From Planctomycetota bacterium (GTDB taxonomy: Bacteria; Planctomycetota; Phycisphaerae; UBA1845): a DNA stretch of 64,000 nucleotides. Position numbers and translations under genes: made by a program. The notes below the pieces were generated by a model that was not told the DNA's origin, made no database searches, and saw only the letters and a list, made by a program, of their open reading frames with translations. Location of the stretch: positions 17,208-81,207 of the forward strand of contig JAJRPG010000062.1 of assembly GCA_024280855.1 (NCBI GenBank), given 5' to 3'. Every line of letters begins with the position of its first letter. Within the stretch, counting starts at the first letter, position 1. Shown in pieces: positions 7,740 to 15,414 of the stretch.

Positions 7740-8609
7740 ATCGCAATCGACATCGGACTACAAGTATACTTAAAGCAGATCAACGAAGCGGCGCTCCTGA
7801 CTCCTGAAGAGGAGAAGGAGTTCGGGGCCATCGTGCAGTATGGCCAGCAGGCTACGGATGATTTTTCTAAAGGAATAATCAGCTATCCAGAGCGCGAGCA
7901 AGCCGAGGCAGATGCTGCGGCTGCCCGTGAACGGATGGTTCGCTCGAACTTAAGGCTGGTCGTCAACATAGCCAAGAAGTACGCCAAGCGCGGCGTGCCC
8001 ATCAACGACCTTATCAACGAGGGCAACTTAGGTTTAATCCGAGCAGTAGAGGGTTTTGACCCTGGGCAGAACACGCGATTTAGCACTTACGCTTCGTGGT
8101 GGATCAAACAGGCTATCAAACGAAGCTTAATCAATAGCGATAAGCCCATTCACATACCGGCTTATATGGTAGAAATGATCTCTCGTTTTCGGCAGGCGAC
8201 CGAACGGTTCCTTGAGGCTGAGGGTCGGCCGGCGACGATGGAAGAGCTAGCCGAGAAAATGGAAATGACCGTGGCGAAGGTCCATCATATTCGTTCAGCG
8301 GTCAAGGCTGTCTCAACGCCAACTCAGGATACAGACGACATGACCGGGGCAGCGTTCACTGAAGGCCTAGCTGATGAGAATACCCCCCTGCCCGAAGAGG
8401 TCATGGCCCACGAGTCTGAGACGTCTCGGGTGGTTGCGCTATTGGAGGAATTGGATGAGCGTGAGTCGAAAATCCTCCGTCTAAGATATGGCCTGGATGG
8501 CGATGAGCCTATGACGCTTAAGGAGATTGGGAAAAAGATACATCTCACGAGAGAGCGCGTGCGACAGATTGAAGGCGAAGCGCTTAAGAAAATTAAAGAG
8601 CATATTTAG
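7740..8609 (+). CDS. Primary-type RNA polymerase sigma factor (RpoD/SigA-like), apparent ATC start
   Basis: Sigma-70 family factor with regions 1.2 to 4.2 and no region 1.1. Region 1.2 reads GLQVYLKQINEAALLTPEEE. Region 2 contains NLRLVVNIAKKYAKRG, DLINEGNLGLIRAVEGFDP and RFSTYASWWIKQAIKR. Region 3 follows with KPIHIPAYMVE. Region 4 has RLRYGLDG, then an HTH (LTLKEIGKKIHLTRERVRQ-like) and IEGEALKKIK. The first canonical start in frame is GTG 7833, but that would delete region 1.2. Between the in-frame stop at 7704 and 7833 there is no ATG, GTG or TTG. GAGGAGG at 7725-7731 stands eight bases before ATC 7740, giving M-A-I-D-I-G-L-Q, so I start there (289 residues). It may be the housekeeping factor or a close paralogue; the window cannot decide. 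Confidence 0.88.
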   Translation: MAIDIGLQVYLKQINEAALLTPEEEKEFGAIVQYGQQATDDFSKGIISYPEREQAEADAAAARERMVRSNLRLVVNIAKKYAKRGVPINDLINEGNLGLIRAVEGFDPGQNTRFSTYASWWIKQAIKRSLINSDKPIHIPAYMVEMISRFRQATERFLEAEGRPATMEELAEKMEMTVAKVHHIRSAVKAVSTPTQDTDDMTGAAFTEGLADENTPLPEEVMAHESETSRVVALLEELDERESKILRLRYGLDGDEPMTLKEIGKKIHLTRERVRQIEGEALKKIKEHI

Positions 8610-8669
8610 CTGTAGGTGCTCGTATTTTCAATAGGGGAAGCGCCTGTTTTGATGTACAGATACACCATC

Positions 8670-8759
8670 AGAGCCGCACGGCGCAAGCCTGCGGACATGC
8701 CGTGTGAATTATGTAAAATGCGAAGTTGTTAGCCACCAGGCTTGCGCCGTGGTGCTCTG
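8670..8759. repeat. Family B palindrome, copy 1
   Basis: Begins AGAGCCGCACGGCGCAAGCC and ends CCACCAGGCTTGCGCC then GTGGTGCTCT. The two ends are imperfect inverted repeats of about 25 bases. Other copies are at 15089-15242 and 37531-37615. It lies 60 bp downstream of the sigma factor gene. Confidence 0.75.
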
Positions 8760-8814
8760 AAGGCTTCCCATCCCCATCCAATCACTGTGCGAGCTTGATT
8801 TGATGCAATTCGTT

Positions 8815-8839
8815 GTGAAGCCCGCGGCTCCCCCCCCCC
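8815..8839. repeat. Half of a family C palindrome followed by a 10-base C run
   Basis: TGAAGCCCGCGGCTC (8816-8830) is the right half of family C, seen whole at 9493-9521 and 38689-38717. It runs straight into a homopolymer of ten C (8830-8839). The run is 105 bp upstream of the GTG start of the next gene. Confidence 0.65.
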
Positions 8840-8943
8840 TTTCGATCGTTATCAATTTACTTATACTGATGCTGGTCGTCTTAACACATTAAGATGGCCT
8901 CTACAGACTTGGGTGATTGAAGCAATTGTAAAGGAGCAGTGTC

Positions 8944-9375
8944 GTGACTACGGATATGCTAACTGAAATGTTTGAGCTTCAATCCAAGCTTAACAAACGC
9001 ATCGGGTACGATACCAAATCATTACGGGAAAACTTTGACTCCCAAAAAGCAGGCGTGTGGCTAAACGATTATATCAACGCTGCGTCTAACGAACTGGAAG
9101 AATTGCGCGACTGCACGTTTTGGAAGCACTGGTGCAGTGAGGCCCAACAGGGGCATCGCTTTGACATCAACGATTTACAAAACGCGCGGGTCGAAGTGAT
9201 CGATTTGCTATTCTTCTGGATCAGCATGGCTCAGTGCGTCGGCTTAAATGCTGAGGATGTGCATAACATTTATCTGAAAAAACTCAACGTCAACCACAAA
9301 CGCCAGGACGGAGATTATTCGATGAAGAATAAAACCGAGGCGGATAACGCAGCCATTACGCTGGATAATGGTTAG
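8944..9375 (+). CDS. Dimeric dUTPase / MazG-like NTP pyrophosphohydrolase
   Basis: A 143-residue all-alpha protein. Two acidic helix motifs typical of the all-alpha NTP-pyrophosphatase superfamily are visible: NELEELRDCTFWKHW (about residues 48-62) and ARVEVIDLLFFWISMAQ (about 81-97). The later KKLNVNHKRQDGDYS and KNKTEADN fit the dimeric (Leishmania/phage-type) dUTPase group. The expected reaction is hydrolysis of dUTP or a related nucleotide to the monophosphate plus pyrophosphate, keeping uracil out of DNA. GTG 8944 is preceded by AAAGGAG at good spacing. It stands alone, flanked by palindromic repeats, with a C-run in its 5' region. Substrate cannot be fixed from sequence. Confidence 0.75.
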   Translation: MTTDMLTEMFELQSKLNKRIGYDTKSLRENFDSQKAGVWLNDYINAASNELEELRDCTFWKHWCSEAQQGHRFDINDLQNARVEVIDLLFFWISMAQCVGLNAEDVHNIYLKKLNVNHKRQDGDYSMKNKTEADNAAITLDNG

Positions 9376-9492
9376 CGAGTGCTTTTCGCGGACTCAAGAA
9401 GTTGTTGACGCTCAATATTTTTTTAATTCGTCAAGCAGATACGTTTTTCTACGCCTAGCTTTTTTTTCGATCGAAGCTTTATAGCGATTGAA

Positions 9493-9521
9493 GCTCCGCG
9501 CGGGCTGAAGCCCGCGGCTCA
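9493..9521. repeat. Family C palindrome, copy 1
   Basis: Core CCGCGCGGGCTGAAGCCCGC with GCT and GGCTC flanks. The hairpin CGGGCT-GA-AGCCCG is perfect. The same 29-base unit occurs at 38689-38717, half of it at 8816-8830, and an expanded relative inside the CPBP gene at 11331-11382. Confidence 0.75.
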
Positions 9522-9573
9522 TTTTTGGAATAAAAATATACGTCAACTAATCATTGTGGTATGAGGTCTCGCG

Positions 9574-10593
9574 TTGACAGACGAAACGACATCATCTCCT
9601 GAAAGTAACCTTGCGGACCACCGCGAATGCCTTGCGTGCGGGTATGATTTGCATGGCCTTGGCGATGGGCCTCGCTGTCCGGAATGCGGTTTGCTCAACA
9701 TTCCTCAGGGCTATCGTCAGCAGGTTTGGGATCTTGTCGATTCCGGCAAGTGGTTTTTCTCAGGGTTCTTACATCCATTCAAGAAAAGACTGCCCGGCTG
9801 GTGGTGGGCGCTGGACCGTGACGGTGACCTGCAGAAATCATACAAGTTTGCAGCGAAGAATTTTATTATAGCTTCGATGATCGTGCTTATTAGTTGTTAT
9901 TTTGCTAATGCGTGTGTGGTAAAAGATATGAGCCGCGCCACTGCTCGTGACAAATCAGATCCAATAGAAGCAGCGGTGGAGATCGGAAAAGACATCACGT
10001 TGTATGGATTTGCCCTGCTTCGTGGCGAAGAAGTCGAAAAGGTAGACTATAGTCAAACACGACGTACCCAGAGACTTGGTTGGCACCACAGCACGCAACT
10101 TGTATACGCCCCAACATGGCATGCGTTGCTTTATGCCTGTGGTTTTATCTCATGGCTAATACTCCAATGGGGGTTTCCGACGTTTGTTGGTTTGATTACA
10201 CAACTAAGAAAAGGTCTGCCAGAATTTGCCCGTCCGCAACGAACAGTAATCGCGGCGTGTATGTATGAATCGCATCGCACAGTGTACTCAGCGATTGTAA
10301 TCGCATGGCTGTTATCAATCGAAGTCGCTACCCGGTATTTTGCGCTAAGCGCATCCACTCCCTTAAGTATGACGTATTTCGCGTCAACGCTAATACTCAT
10401 AGTGGTTTCTTTCATATCCTTTGGAGCCTTCGGTTGGATTGGACCGCTCAGAAGTGATTATACAAAACAACTGGTGCAATCAAGATGGCATCAGATACGA
10501 ATCATTCTCATGTATGCTATCGGATTTCCTCTACTAATTTTATTTACGGCAGACATGTTTATCTCGATGATACAATCGTTCATGGAAACTTGA
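9574..10593 (+). CDS. Zinc-ribbon membrane protein of unknown function
   Basis: A 339-residue protein not assigned to a named family. Residues about 18-42 form a zinc-ribbon-like motif, ECLACGYDLHGL then PRCPECGLLN (two CxxC pairs). This is a frequent N-terminal label on planctomycete membrane proteins. After a soluble stretch containing PGWWWALDRDG, hydrophobic segments follow near residues 93-115, 185-210, 240-265, 268-290 and 305-330, so four or five membrane spans are likely. The start is TTG 9574, with GAGG seven bases upstream. The nearby ATG at 9561 is in another frame. No operon partner is evident. The molecular role is unknown. Confidence 0.7.
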   Translation: MTDETTSSPESNLADHRECLACGYDLHGLGDGPRCPECGLLNIPQGYRQQVWDLVDSGKWFFSGFLHPFKKRLPGWWWALDRDGDLQKSYKFAAKNFIIASMIVLISCYFANACVVKDMSRATARDKSDPIEAAVEIGKDITLYGFALLRGEEVEKVDYSQTRRTQRLGWHHSTQLVYAPTWHALLYACGFISWLILQWGFPTFVGLITQLRKGLPEFARPQRTVIAACMYESHRTVYSAIVIAWLLSIEVATRYFALSASTPLSMTYFASTLILIVVSFISFGAFGWIGPLRSDYTKQLVQSRWHQIRIILMYAIGFPLLILFTADMFISMIQSFMET

Positions 10594-10613
10594 TGATCTA
10601 TGATGAACGCCGC

Positions 10614-10668
10614 GTAGGGCACGGTCGTTCTTCCGCCTACTGGTGGAAGGTTGACCTGCCTTAACTAT
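10614..10668 (+). repeat. Family A palindrome, copy 3
   Basis: Starts GTAGGGCACGGTCGTTC and ends GTTGACCTGCC. The inner stem is CTTCCGCC (10630-10637) with GGTGGAAG (10642-10649), one pair being G-U, around TACT. Confidence 0.78.
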
Positions 10669-10764
10669 CTATGTGCGTATCGCCGCCGCCACTCACAAGA
10701 CATACCGATCGTCAGGAATTCAAAAACATGTCGAAAAACATATAAAAGTTTAAGCAAATAGTGA

Positions 10765-10788
10765 AGGCAGGTCCGCGACCTGCCCTAC
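10765..10788 (-). repeat. Family A palindrome, short form, copy 4
   Basis: GGCAGGTC-CGC-GACCTGCC (10766-10784) is a perfect 8-bp palindrome followed by CTAC. It has the same outer ends as family A but lacks the inner CTTCCGC stem. Confidence 0.7.
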
Positions 10789-10818
10789 AAGACACAAGCT
10801 GAAGTATAAGTGCCAATA

Positions 10819-11844
10819 TCACGTCACTGTCGCTAGAGAATCCCAGATTAGGGTTTTCAAATTAAAGCCCGCGTGGATGATAACAGGGACCATGACAGAA
10901 CCCGTTTTCTCGTAGGCATATCCCAACAATACGGCTAACAGAAAAAGCGCAGGGACGGCTTGGGGCTGTGGGAAGTGAATCATGGCGAACACGAAAGCTG
11001 TGGCTACGATAGCCTTAGCCGAGCTGCCTAGCACGTTCACCAAAAACGTTTGCACAAATCCGCGAAAGAAAAATTCCTCCGCGATTGGTGCGATGACGGC
11101 TGCGCCGCCCCATAGGCTTATGACTAGCGCGATGCTCAAGTCACCGGATTGCAATGCGGATAGCGTGGGGTGCTCGTTTAAGGCTGATTCTAAGTTAAAC
11201 TTCTGCATGAATAAGATGGTGGCTTCGACAGTCAGCGGACATAATCCCCATGCGAGGATTAGCACTAAGAAAATCATGCTGAGTTTGCTGGGGGCATTCT
11301 GATTCGTTCGTATATTGGGTTCTGGTTGTAACTCCGCGCGGGTTCCCGACGAGTCGGGATTAAATCCCACCCGCGGCTCGAGGAGAATTGAAATTTGCGG
11401 CACTATTGACGGGCCAAACAGGAAGGCTCTTACCCCGCCCACAAACCGCTTCGAGGCTAAAAGTAAACATGCCATAGCCGCGACGAACTGAGTTCCGCTT
11501 CCGGTGATGAAGCCAAACAGCGCACGAGAGGCTATATCTTCCTGATCGCTATTCAATGAAGCGAAGGCCTCGGCAAAACTCATTTGGACAAGGAAAAAGA
11601 TGATTAGCAACCAGAGTACGACGTCTTCTCTGACGCTGTTAGGACGCACTAGCCAAGCGTCGGCTGGCGAAGTTTGCCGAAGCCTCTGCGTAACAAATCG
11701 CAATGTAATGAGAATTGCCAGGGATAGAATGATTACGTCAATTACCCAACAAGCGGCGGGCAGCGTTACAATCACATCCGCAGTGGGCGCAGGCTCGGCG
11801 TTTTTGGCTATGATGGCTAAGATAAAGTTAGGTACGGAGATCAT
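10819..11844 (-). CDS. CPBP (CAAX/Abi) family intramembrane metalloprotease
   Basis: A polytopic membrane protein of 341 residues with about eight hydrophobic segments. The family motifs are present in the C-terminal half: APIAEEFFFRGFVQ (EExxxR, glutamate metal ligands), FAMIHFPQ (first histidine motif) and VMVPVIIHAGFNL (second histidine motif). Members cleave prenylated or other membrane peptides, or act in bacteriocin immunity and envelope regulation. The substrate here is unknown. A palindromic element lies inside the frame at 11331-11382 and encodes a hydrophilic linker (EPRVGFNPDSSGTRAEL) between two membrane segments. ATG 11844 is only two bases from the divergent trpC start codon, and no ribosome-binding site is obvious. 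Confidence 0.85.
   Translation of the reverse strand: MISVPNFILAIIAKNAEPAPTADVIVTLPAACWVIDVIILSLAILITLRFVTQRLRQTSPADAWLVRPNSVREDVVLWLLIIFFLVQMSFAEAFASLNSDQEDIASRALFGFITGSGTQFVAAMACLLLASKRFVGGVRAFLFGPSIVPQISILLEPRVGFNPDSSGTRAELQPEPNIRTNQNAPSKLSMIFLVLILAWGLCPLTVEATILFMQKFNLESALNEHPTLSALQSGDLSIALVISLWGGAAVIAPIAEEFFFRGFVQTFLVNVLGSSAKAIVATAFVFAMIHFPQPQAVPALFLLAVLLGYAYEKTGSVMVPVIIHAGFNLKTLIWDSLATVT
11331..11382. repeat. Family C-like palindrome inside the CPBP protease reading frame
   Basis: ACTCCGCGCGGGT ... ACCCGCGGCTCGAG has the outer arms of family C, but an inner CCCGAC/GTCGGG hairpin and ATTAAAT replace its short centre. The reading frame stays open through it, adding a charged segment of about 17 residues. 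Confidence 0.6.
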
Positions 11845-11846
11845 CA

Positions 11847-12647
11847 GTGCAGACTATATTACAGCAGATCGTGGAAACCAAGCGGTCTGAAGTCGTAGAA
11901 GCAAAAAAACTTCGCCCCCTAGCTATGATTCGTGAACAAGCGGACTCAGCCCCAGCCGCTAGAGATTTTTTTCTCGCGGTGACGCGCGGCGACGGGATTT
12001 GTCTCATAGCTGAGGTAAAGGCGAAGTCCCCCTCAGCAGGCCTGCTTATCTCAGATTATGATCCGCCAGCTATCGCCCAAACTTACGCGGCTCATGGCGC
12101 ATCAGCGATGAGCGTACTCACAGACGAAACATACTTCGGCGGTCATTTAGATCATATTGGGCAAGTGAAAGCAAGTGTAACTCTTCCGGTATTGCGAAAA
12201 GAATTTATTGTTGATGAATACCAAATCTTCGAATCGAGGGCGGCTGGGGCGGATGCGATTTTGCTTATCGCTGGCGTGCTCACTACCAGGGAGATTGAGG
12301 AATACGCTACGACAACACACTCACTTGGCATGACATCGCTGATAGAAGTTCACGATGAGACGCAATTACAATCGGTGCTAAAATCACTTGGCCCGCCTAG
12401 CCAGGATACTTACTTACTAGGCATCAACAACCGCGACCTCGCCATCCAAAAAACAGACCTGGCTAACACAGAGAAGTTAGCTGCGATGCTACCAACAGGC
12501 AGTGCGTTCGTATCAGAAAGCGGCATTCACACGCGCGAAGATGTCCTGCGCATACAAAAGGCCGGGGCATGTGCGATGCTGGTTGGGGAGTCGCTACTCA
12601 GGAGCGAAAAGATCGGCGAAAAAGTTCGGGGCCTGCTGGGAAAATAA
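11847..12647 (+). CDS. trpC: Indole-3-glycerol-phosphate synthase
   Basis: Tryptophan biosynthesis: converts carboxyphenylamino-deoxyribulose phosphate to indole-3-glycerol phosphate. The 266 residues form a TIM barrel. All usual catalytic residues are visible in context: LIAEVKAKSPSAGLL (Glu and Lys), VLRKEFIVDEYQI (Lys), SLIEVHDE (Glu), LGINNRDL (Asn) and FVSESGIHTREDV (Glu). The C-terminal phosphate-binding ACAMLVGESLLRS is intact. GTG 11847 has GGAG about seven bases upstream, inside the first codons of the divergent CPBP gene. No other trp gene is in the window, so the pathway genes are dispersed or the operon is broken. It ends one base before the convergent clpS stop codon. Confidence 0.95.
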   Translation: MQTILQQIVETKRSEVVEAKKLRPLAMIREQADSAPAARDFFLAVTRGDGICLIAEVKAKSPSAGLLISDYDPPAIAQTYAAHGASAMSVLTDETYFGGHLDHIGQVKASVTLPVLRKEFIVDEYQIFESRAAGADAILLIAGVLTTREIEEYATTTHSLGMTSLIEVHDETQLQSVLKSLGPPSQDTYLLGINNRDLAIQKTDLANTEKLAAMLPTGSAFVSESGIHTREDVLRIQKAGACAMLVGESLLRSEKIGEKVRGLLGK

Positions 12648-12648
12648 A

Positions 12649-12984
12649 CTACGCAGGCTCGATAGTCACACTGAGTGATAGTGACATAAACTGTTCGTGA
12701 TACAACTCAGCCCGCTCGCGGTGGGTGATAAACAAAAGCGATAGCCCGTGAGTGTGAGCCTCAATCGTATTCTGCAAAGCTTGGTCTGGCGTAATCGTCG
12801 TCAACTGAACAATGGAACGAACGACATGCTCAAAAGAATTCACCTTATCGTTATGCAAAAGAACTTTATACTGCGGCAACTCCTTAGGCGGCGTGCGAAC
12901 CGGCTTCTTAGCCGGGGGCAACATGGTCGCCGTAGCGTTCTCGGTTGATGAATCACTATTTGAATTGGCTTGTTCTTCTGTCAT
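12649..12984 (-). CDS. clpS: ATP-dependent Clp protease adaptor ClpS
   Basis: Adaptor that delivers N-degron substrates to ClpAP. The 111 residues have a disordered Ser/Pro-rich N-terminal 30, then the ClpS core PQYKVLLHNDKVNSFEHVVR, ending LSVTIEPA as is typical. The usual NDD motif reads HNDKVNSF here, so the first acidic residue of the binding pocket is kept and the next is replaced. AHTHGLSLLFITHRERAELY corresponds to the conserved G-x-a/s...REhAE helix. A -35/-10 pair lies about 105 bp upstream. The clpA/clpC partner is not in the window. Confidence 0.85.
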   Translation of the reverse strand: MTEEQANSNSDSSTENATATMLPPAKKPVRTPPKELPQYKVLLHNDKVNSFEHVVRSIVQLTTITPDQALQNTIEAHTHGLSLLFITHRERAELYHEQFMSLSLSVTIEPA

Positions 12985-13086
12985 CGCTTTAGCCTCTTAT
13001 TGTTTCCTTGCCACCGTACCAAACATCGGCTGATTGATACGCATCGCTTCACTTAGCTTACCCGCAGTCCCAACCTTACCAAAAAC

Positions 13087-13115
13087 ATTATATGACGCCA
13101 AGGCTAAATTTCCAA
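13087..13115 (-). promoter_or_regulatory. Probable promoter of clpS
   Basis: Read leftward: TTGGAA (13115-13110), 17 bases, TATAAT (13092-13087). The -10 matches consensus exactly. It lies between the lipoprotein gene and clpS, about 105 bp before the clpS start codon. Confidence 0.5.
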
Positions 13116-13149
13116 CCCGGCGCGTTTTCGATTGTCCGTCCAGCGATAC

Positions 13150-13782
13150 TTAGTTCGCGGCGATTGATACTGAAACCTGCTTAATCGCCGAAATTCTCTT
13201 ACCTGTCAGGTAATCGAGAAACTCGGCTTTGACGTCCACGCTAGTCATCCCAGCTAGGTTTTCTGAAACTTTGAACGGACATTTGAACGTAAAATGGCTG
13301 GTCCCAAACTTTCCAAACCATGCTTTTTTTACTTTTTCTGGATCGTGAAATTCATACACGCCCAACACGCGTGGTGAACCCATGTCGCGATTATCCACCA
13401 GCTGAATCGTAAATTGACCGGCAGCTTTATGGATATCACCGTCGGCATCGCGCAGTCTCAAATGAACAGTGACACCATCATGCCCCTGCAAACCATCGTA
13501 ATCCGCCCCGCCGGTTAACCTGACAAATTCCAACTTAGTCACCGCGAAAAGATCAGCCGGGGTTTTGTCGTCGAACTTGGTTAAGTCTTCAATTTGCAAT
13601 TCTAACGAAGCCACCGTTCGATCTCGATCAGCTAAATCGCGCGAAAGGGTTTCGTTTTGCTGACGCAGTTGGTCATAACCAGTCACCAACCGCTCGCGAT
13701 GACCAGCATCACAACCGCTGGCTATAGCGACTATCGCCAAACACGAAAGACCAATCGTAACAGATTGAAAGTTCATAGACAT
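13150..13782 (-). CDS. Exported lipoprotein with coiled coil
   Basis: A 210-residue protein. The N-terminus MSMNFQSVTIGLSCLAIVAIASGCDAG is a lipoprotein signal with lipobox A-S-G-C. Residues about 30-70 (YDQLRQQNETLSRDLADRDR) are heptad-rich, a probable coiled coil. The remaining 140 residues appear to be a beta-sandwich-like domain. It contains TKLEFVRLTGGADYDG, GHDGVTVHLRLRDADGD and FTFKCPF. I do not recognise a named family; similar architectures are common among planctomycete envelope proteins. It follows the aminotransferase on the same strand with a 33-bp gap and may be co-transcribed. Confidence 0.75.
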   Translation of the reverse strand: MSMNFQSVTIGLSCLAIVAIASGCDAGHRERLVTGYDQLRQQNETLSRDLADRDRTVASLELQIEDLTKFDDKTPADLFAVTKLEFVRLTGGADYDGLQGHDGVTVHLRLRDADGDIHKAAGQFTIQLVDNRDMGSPRVLGVYEFHDPEKVKKAWFGKFGTSHFTFKCPFKVSENLAGMTSVDVKAEFLDYLTGKRISAIKQVSVSIAAN

Positions 13783-13815
13783 TCTCGCTGGCCATCAACC
13801 AATAACTCGCCGTCT

Positions 13816-14958
13816 CTATTTCATCTTATCCGCAAATATCGCCGTAGCCGCAGACACGCCAGCGCCGATCCTCATCCCATAGCCCTGCTGAGTCAGTGCC
13901 ATCTCCAAGGCAGCAATCGCTCCGATGGTATCAAACGCATCCACATAACCCATATGAGAAAATCGGATGATCTTACCCTTCAAAGAACCCTGCCCGCCGG
14001 CTATCTGAAAGCCGAACTTACTTCGCATCGTCTTTCTAAGCGCACCTTCATCAACACTTTCCGGCATAAGAATAGCCGTGACCGAATCGACGGTATCGGT
14101 CGCAAAAACTTTTAGCCCCATCGCCTCAGCCGCGGCCCGCGTACCCTCGGCTAACATGCTCGTCTCAGCCCAGATAGCCTCCAGACTTCGCTCTTTGATA
14201 CCACGAAGTACATGCAACAAGCCACGGACCAGCGTTAGCGCAGGCGTATACGGCGCGTCCCAGGTCTCCAAAGATTTCCGATAAGCTTTGAGATCGTTAT
14301 AAAGCGTGGGCATGGTCCCCGAATCGATGCGCGACCAAGCGCGATCATTCACCGCGGCTAACCCCAGCCCCGGCGGGAGCATGAGCGCTTTTTGTGAACC
14401 AGTCACATAAGTATCCACGCCCCACTCATCCATCTTAACCGGAATAGCGCCCACAGCGGTGATGCCATCAACCAGCAGCAGCGCATCACGCTCACGAGAA
14501 AGCTTAGCTATAGACTCAACATCCGACAGCGCCGTCGTCGAAGTCTCGCTATGCACCACAATAATAGTGTCGATTTTTTCATCGGCATCCATAGCTGCGC
14601 GTATGTGGTCTGCCTTAGCCCCAAAGCCCCAGTCTAATTCCAACACCGTATGGTCGATGCCAAACGTCTGGCACACTTTGGTCCACCGTTCGGAAAACTT
14701 CCCGTTTTGCACAACCAACGCCTTATGGCCCGGCGGGCAACAGCCAACGATCACCCCTTCCATAGCTGAGGTTCCGCTGCCAGTGAAAATCGGACAGGAA
14801 GCCTGCGTCTGAAAAAGGTATTGCAGCAGCTCGTGAACTTCTTTGTACATATCGCGATAGAACCCGGTCCGGTGATGCTCCATCGGGCGAGCCATCTCCA
14901 GCATGACATCTTCAGGAACCATCGTCGGGCCAGGCGTAAACAGTCGTAATTTTTTCAT
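13816..14958 (-). CDS. Class V aminotransferase (alanine/serine-glyoxylate type)
   Basis: PLP-dependent aminotransferase of 380 residues. It opens with RLFTPGPTMVPEDV, the usual start of the alanine-glyoxylate/serine-pyruvate aminotransferase group. FTGSGTSAMEG binds the cofactor phosphate, and LLVDGITAVGAI contains the aspartate that pairs with the PLP ring. TGSQKALMLPPGL carries the Schiff-base lysine. GAGGTG six bases before ATG 14958 supports the start. Members convert glyoxylate to glycine using alanine or serine, or act in phosphonate metabolism. Without neighbours from either pathway I leave the gene symbol blank. Confidence 0.88.
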   Translation of the reverse strand: MKKLRLFTPGPTMVPEDVMLEMARPMEHHRTGFYRDMYKEVHELLQYLFQTQASCPIFTGSGTSAMEGVIVGCCPPGHKALVVQNGKFSERWTKVCQTFGIDHTVLELDWGFGAKADHIRAAMDADEKIDTIIVVHSETSTTALSDVESIAKLSRERDALLLVDGITAVGAIPVKMDEWGVDTYVTGSQKALMLPPGLGLAAVNDRAWSRIDSGTMPTLYNDLKAYRKSLETWDAPYTPALTLVRGLLHVLRGIKERSLEAIWAETSMLAEGTRAAAEAMGLKVFATDTVDSVTAILMPESVDEGALRKTMRSKFGFQIAGGQGSLKGKIIRFSHMGYVDAFDTIGAIAALEMALTQQGYGMRIGAGVSAATAIFADKMK

Positions 14959-15088
14959 GAAATCACCTCAAAATAAATCTTGCACCATCCATCCAGATAG
15001 ACACAATCGCTCGCATTATATAGCTGAGGGAATACTACACCAGTAGCGGAATTTTCAAACACGATGCATAAGCGAATGGGGCACCACC

Positions 15089-15242
15089 AGAGCCGCACGG
15101 CGCAAGCCTGCGGACACGTTTAGCGAGGTCACAAGCCTATGGACGCACCTTGCGAGATCACATGTCTACGGACGCGCCTTGCGAAACCATGAGCCTGTTG
15201 ACGTTGCCTCCAGATTGCCACCAGGCTCGCGCCAGGTGCTCT
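15089..15242. repeat. Family B palindrome, expanded copy 2 with 29-bp internal repeats
   Basis: The outer ends match family B (AGAGCCGCACGGCGCAAGCC ... CCACCAGGCTCGCGCC, then TGCTCT). Inside, a 29-base unit is repeated in tandem about three times: 15103-15131, 15132-15160 and 15161-15189, with a partial fourth. Each begins like CAAGCCTGCGGACRCG. The other two copies of the family have a single unit. Confidence 0.75.
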
Positions 15243-15274
15243 TATGGAATCACGCATCATTGTCACCAGGCCGA

Positions 15275-15317
15275 GTGGCCCATGTCCTTCTTTTGGGACA
15301 TGGGGGAGTCGATGATA
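15275..15317 (+). repeat. Family D hairpin, copy 1
   Basis: CATGTCC (15281-15287), an 8-base loop, then GGACATG (15296-15302), followed by GGGGAGTCGATGATA. Copies occur at 49666-49709 and, on the other strand, 63854-63889. Confidence 0.72.
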
Positions 15318-15370
15318 CGATTTTTTCTATAATGCCAATTCTTTCAAGAACCAACGATTAGAACAATGAA

Positions 15371-15414
15371 TTAAGAGGCCGCTCCCTCATCCCGATGTGC
15401 TTCGGGACGGTTCT
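15371..15414. repeat. Partial family G element, copy 3
   Basis: AAGAGGCCGCTCCCTCATCC followed by CGATGTGCTTCGGGACGG resembles the edges of the inverted repeats at 882-983 and 38533-38620. It directly abuts the family F copy that begins at 15413, so two element types are joined here. Confidence 0.5.

Noticed and set aside
15103..15200. 29-bp tandem units that look like a small CRISPR array
   Set aside because: The units are directly abutted with no spacers, are degenerate, and lie inside a palindromic element found elsewhere with one unit. No cas genes are near.
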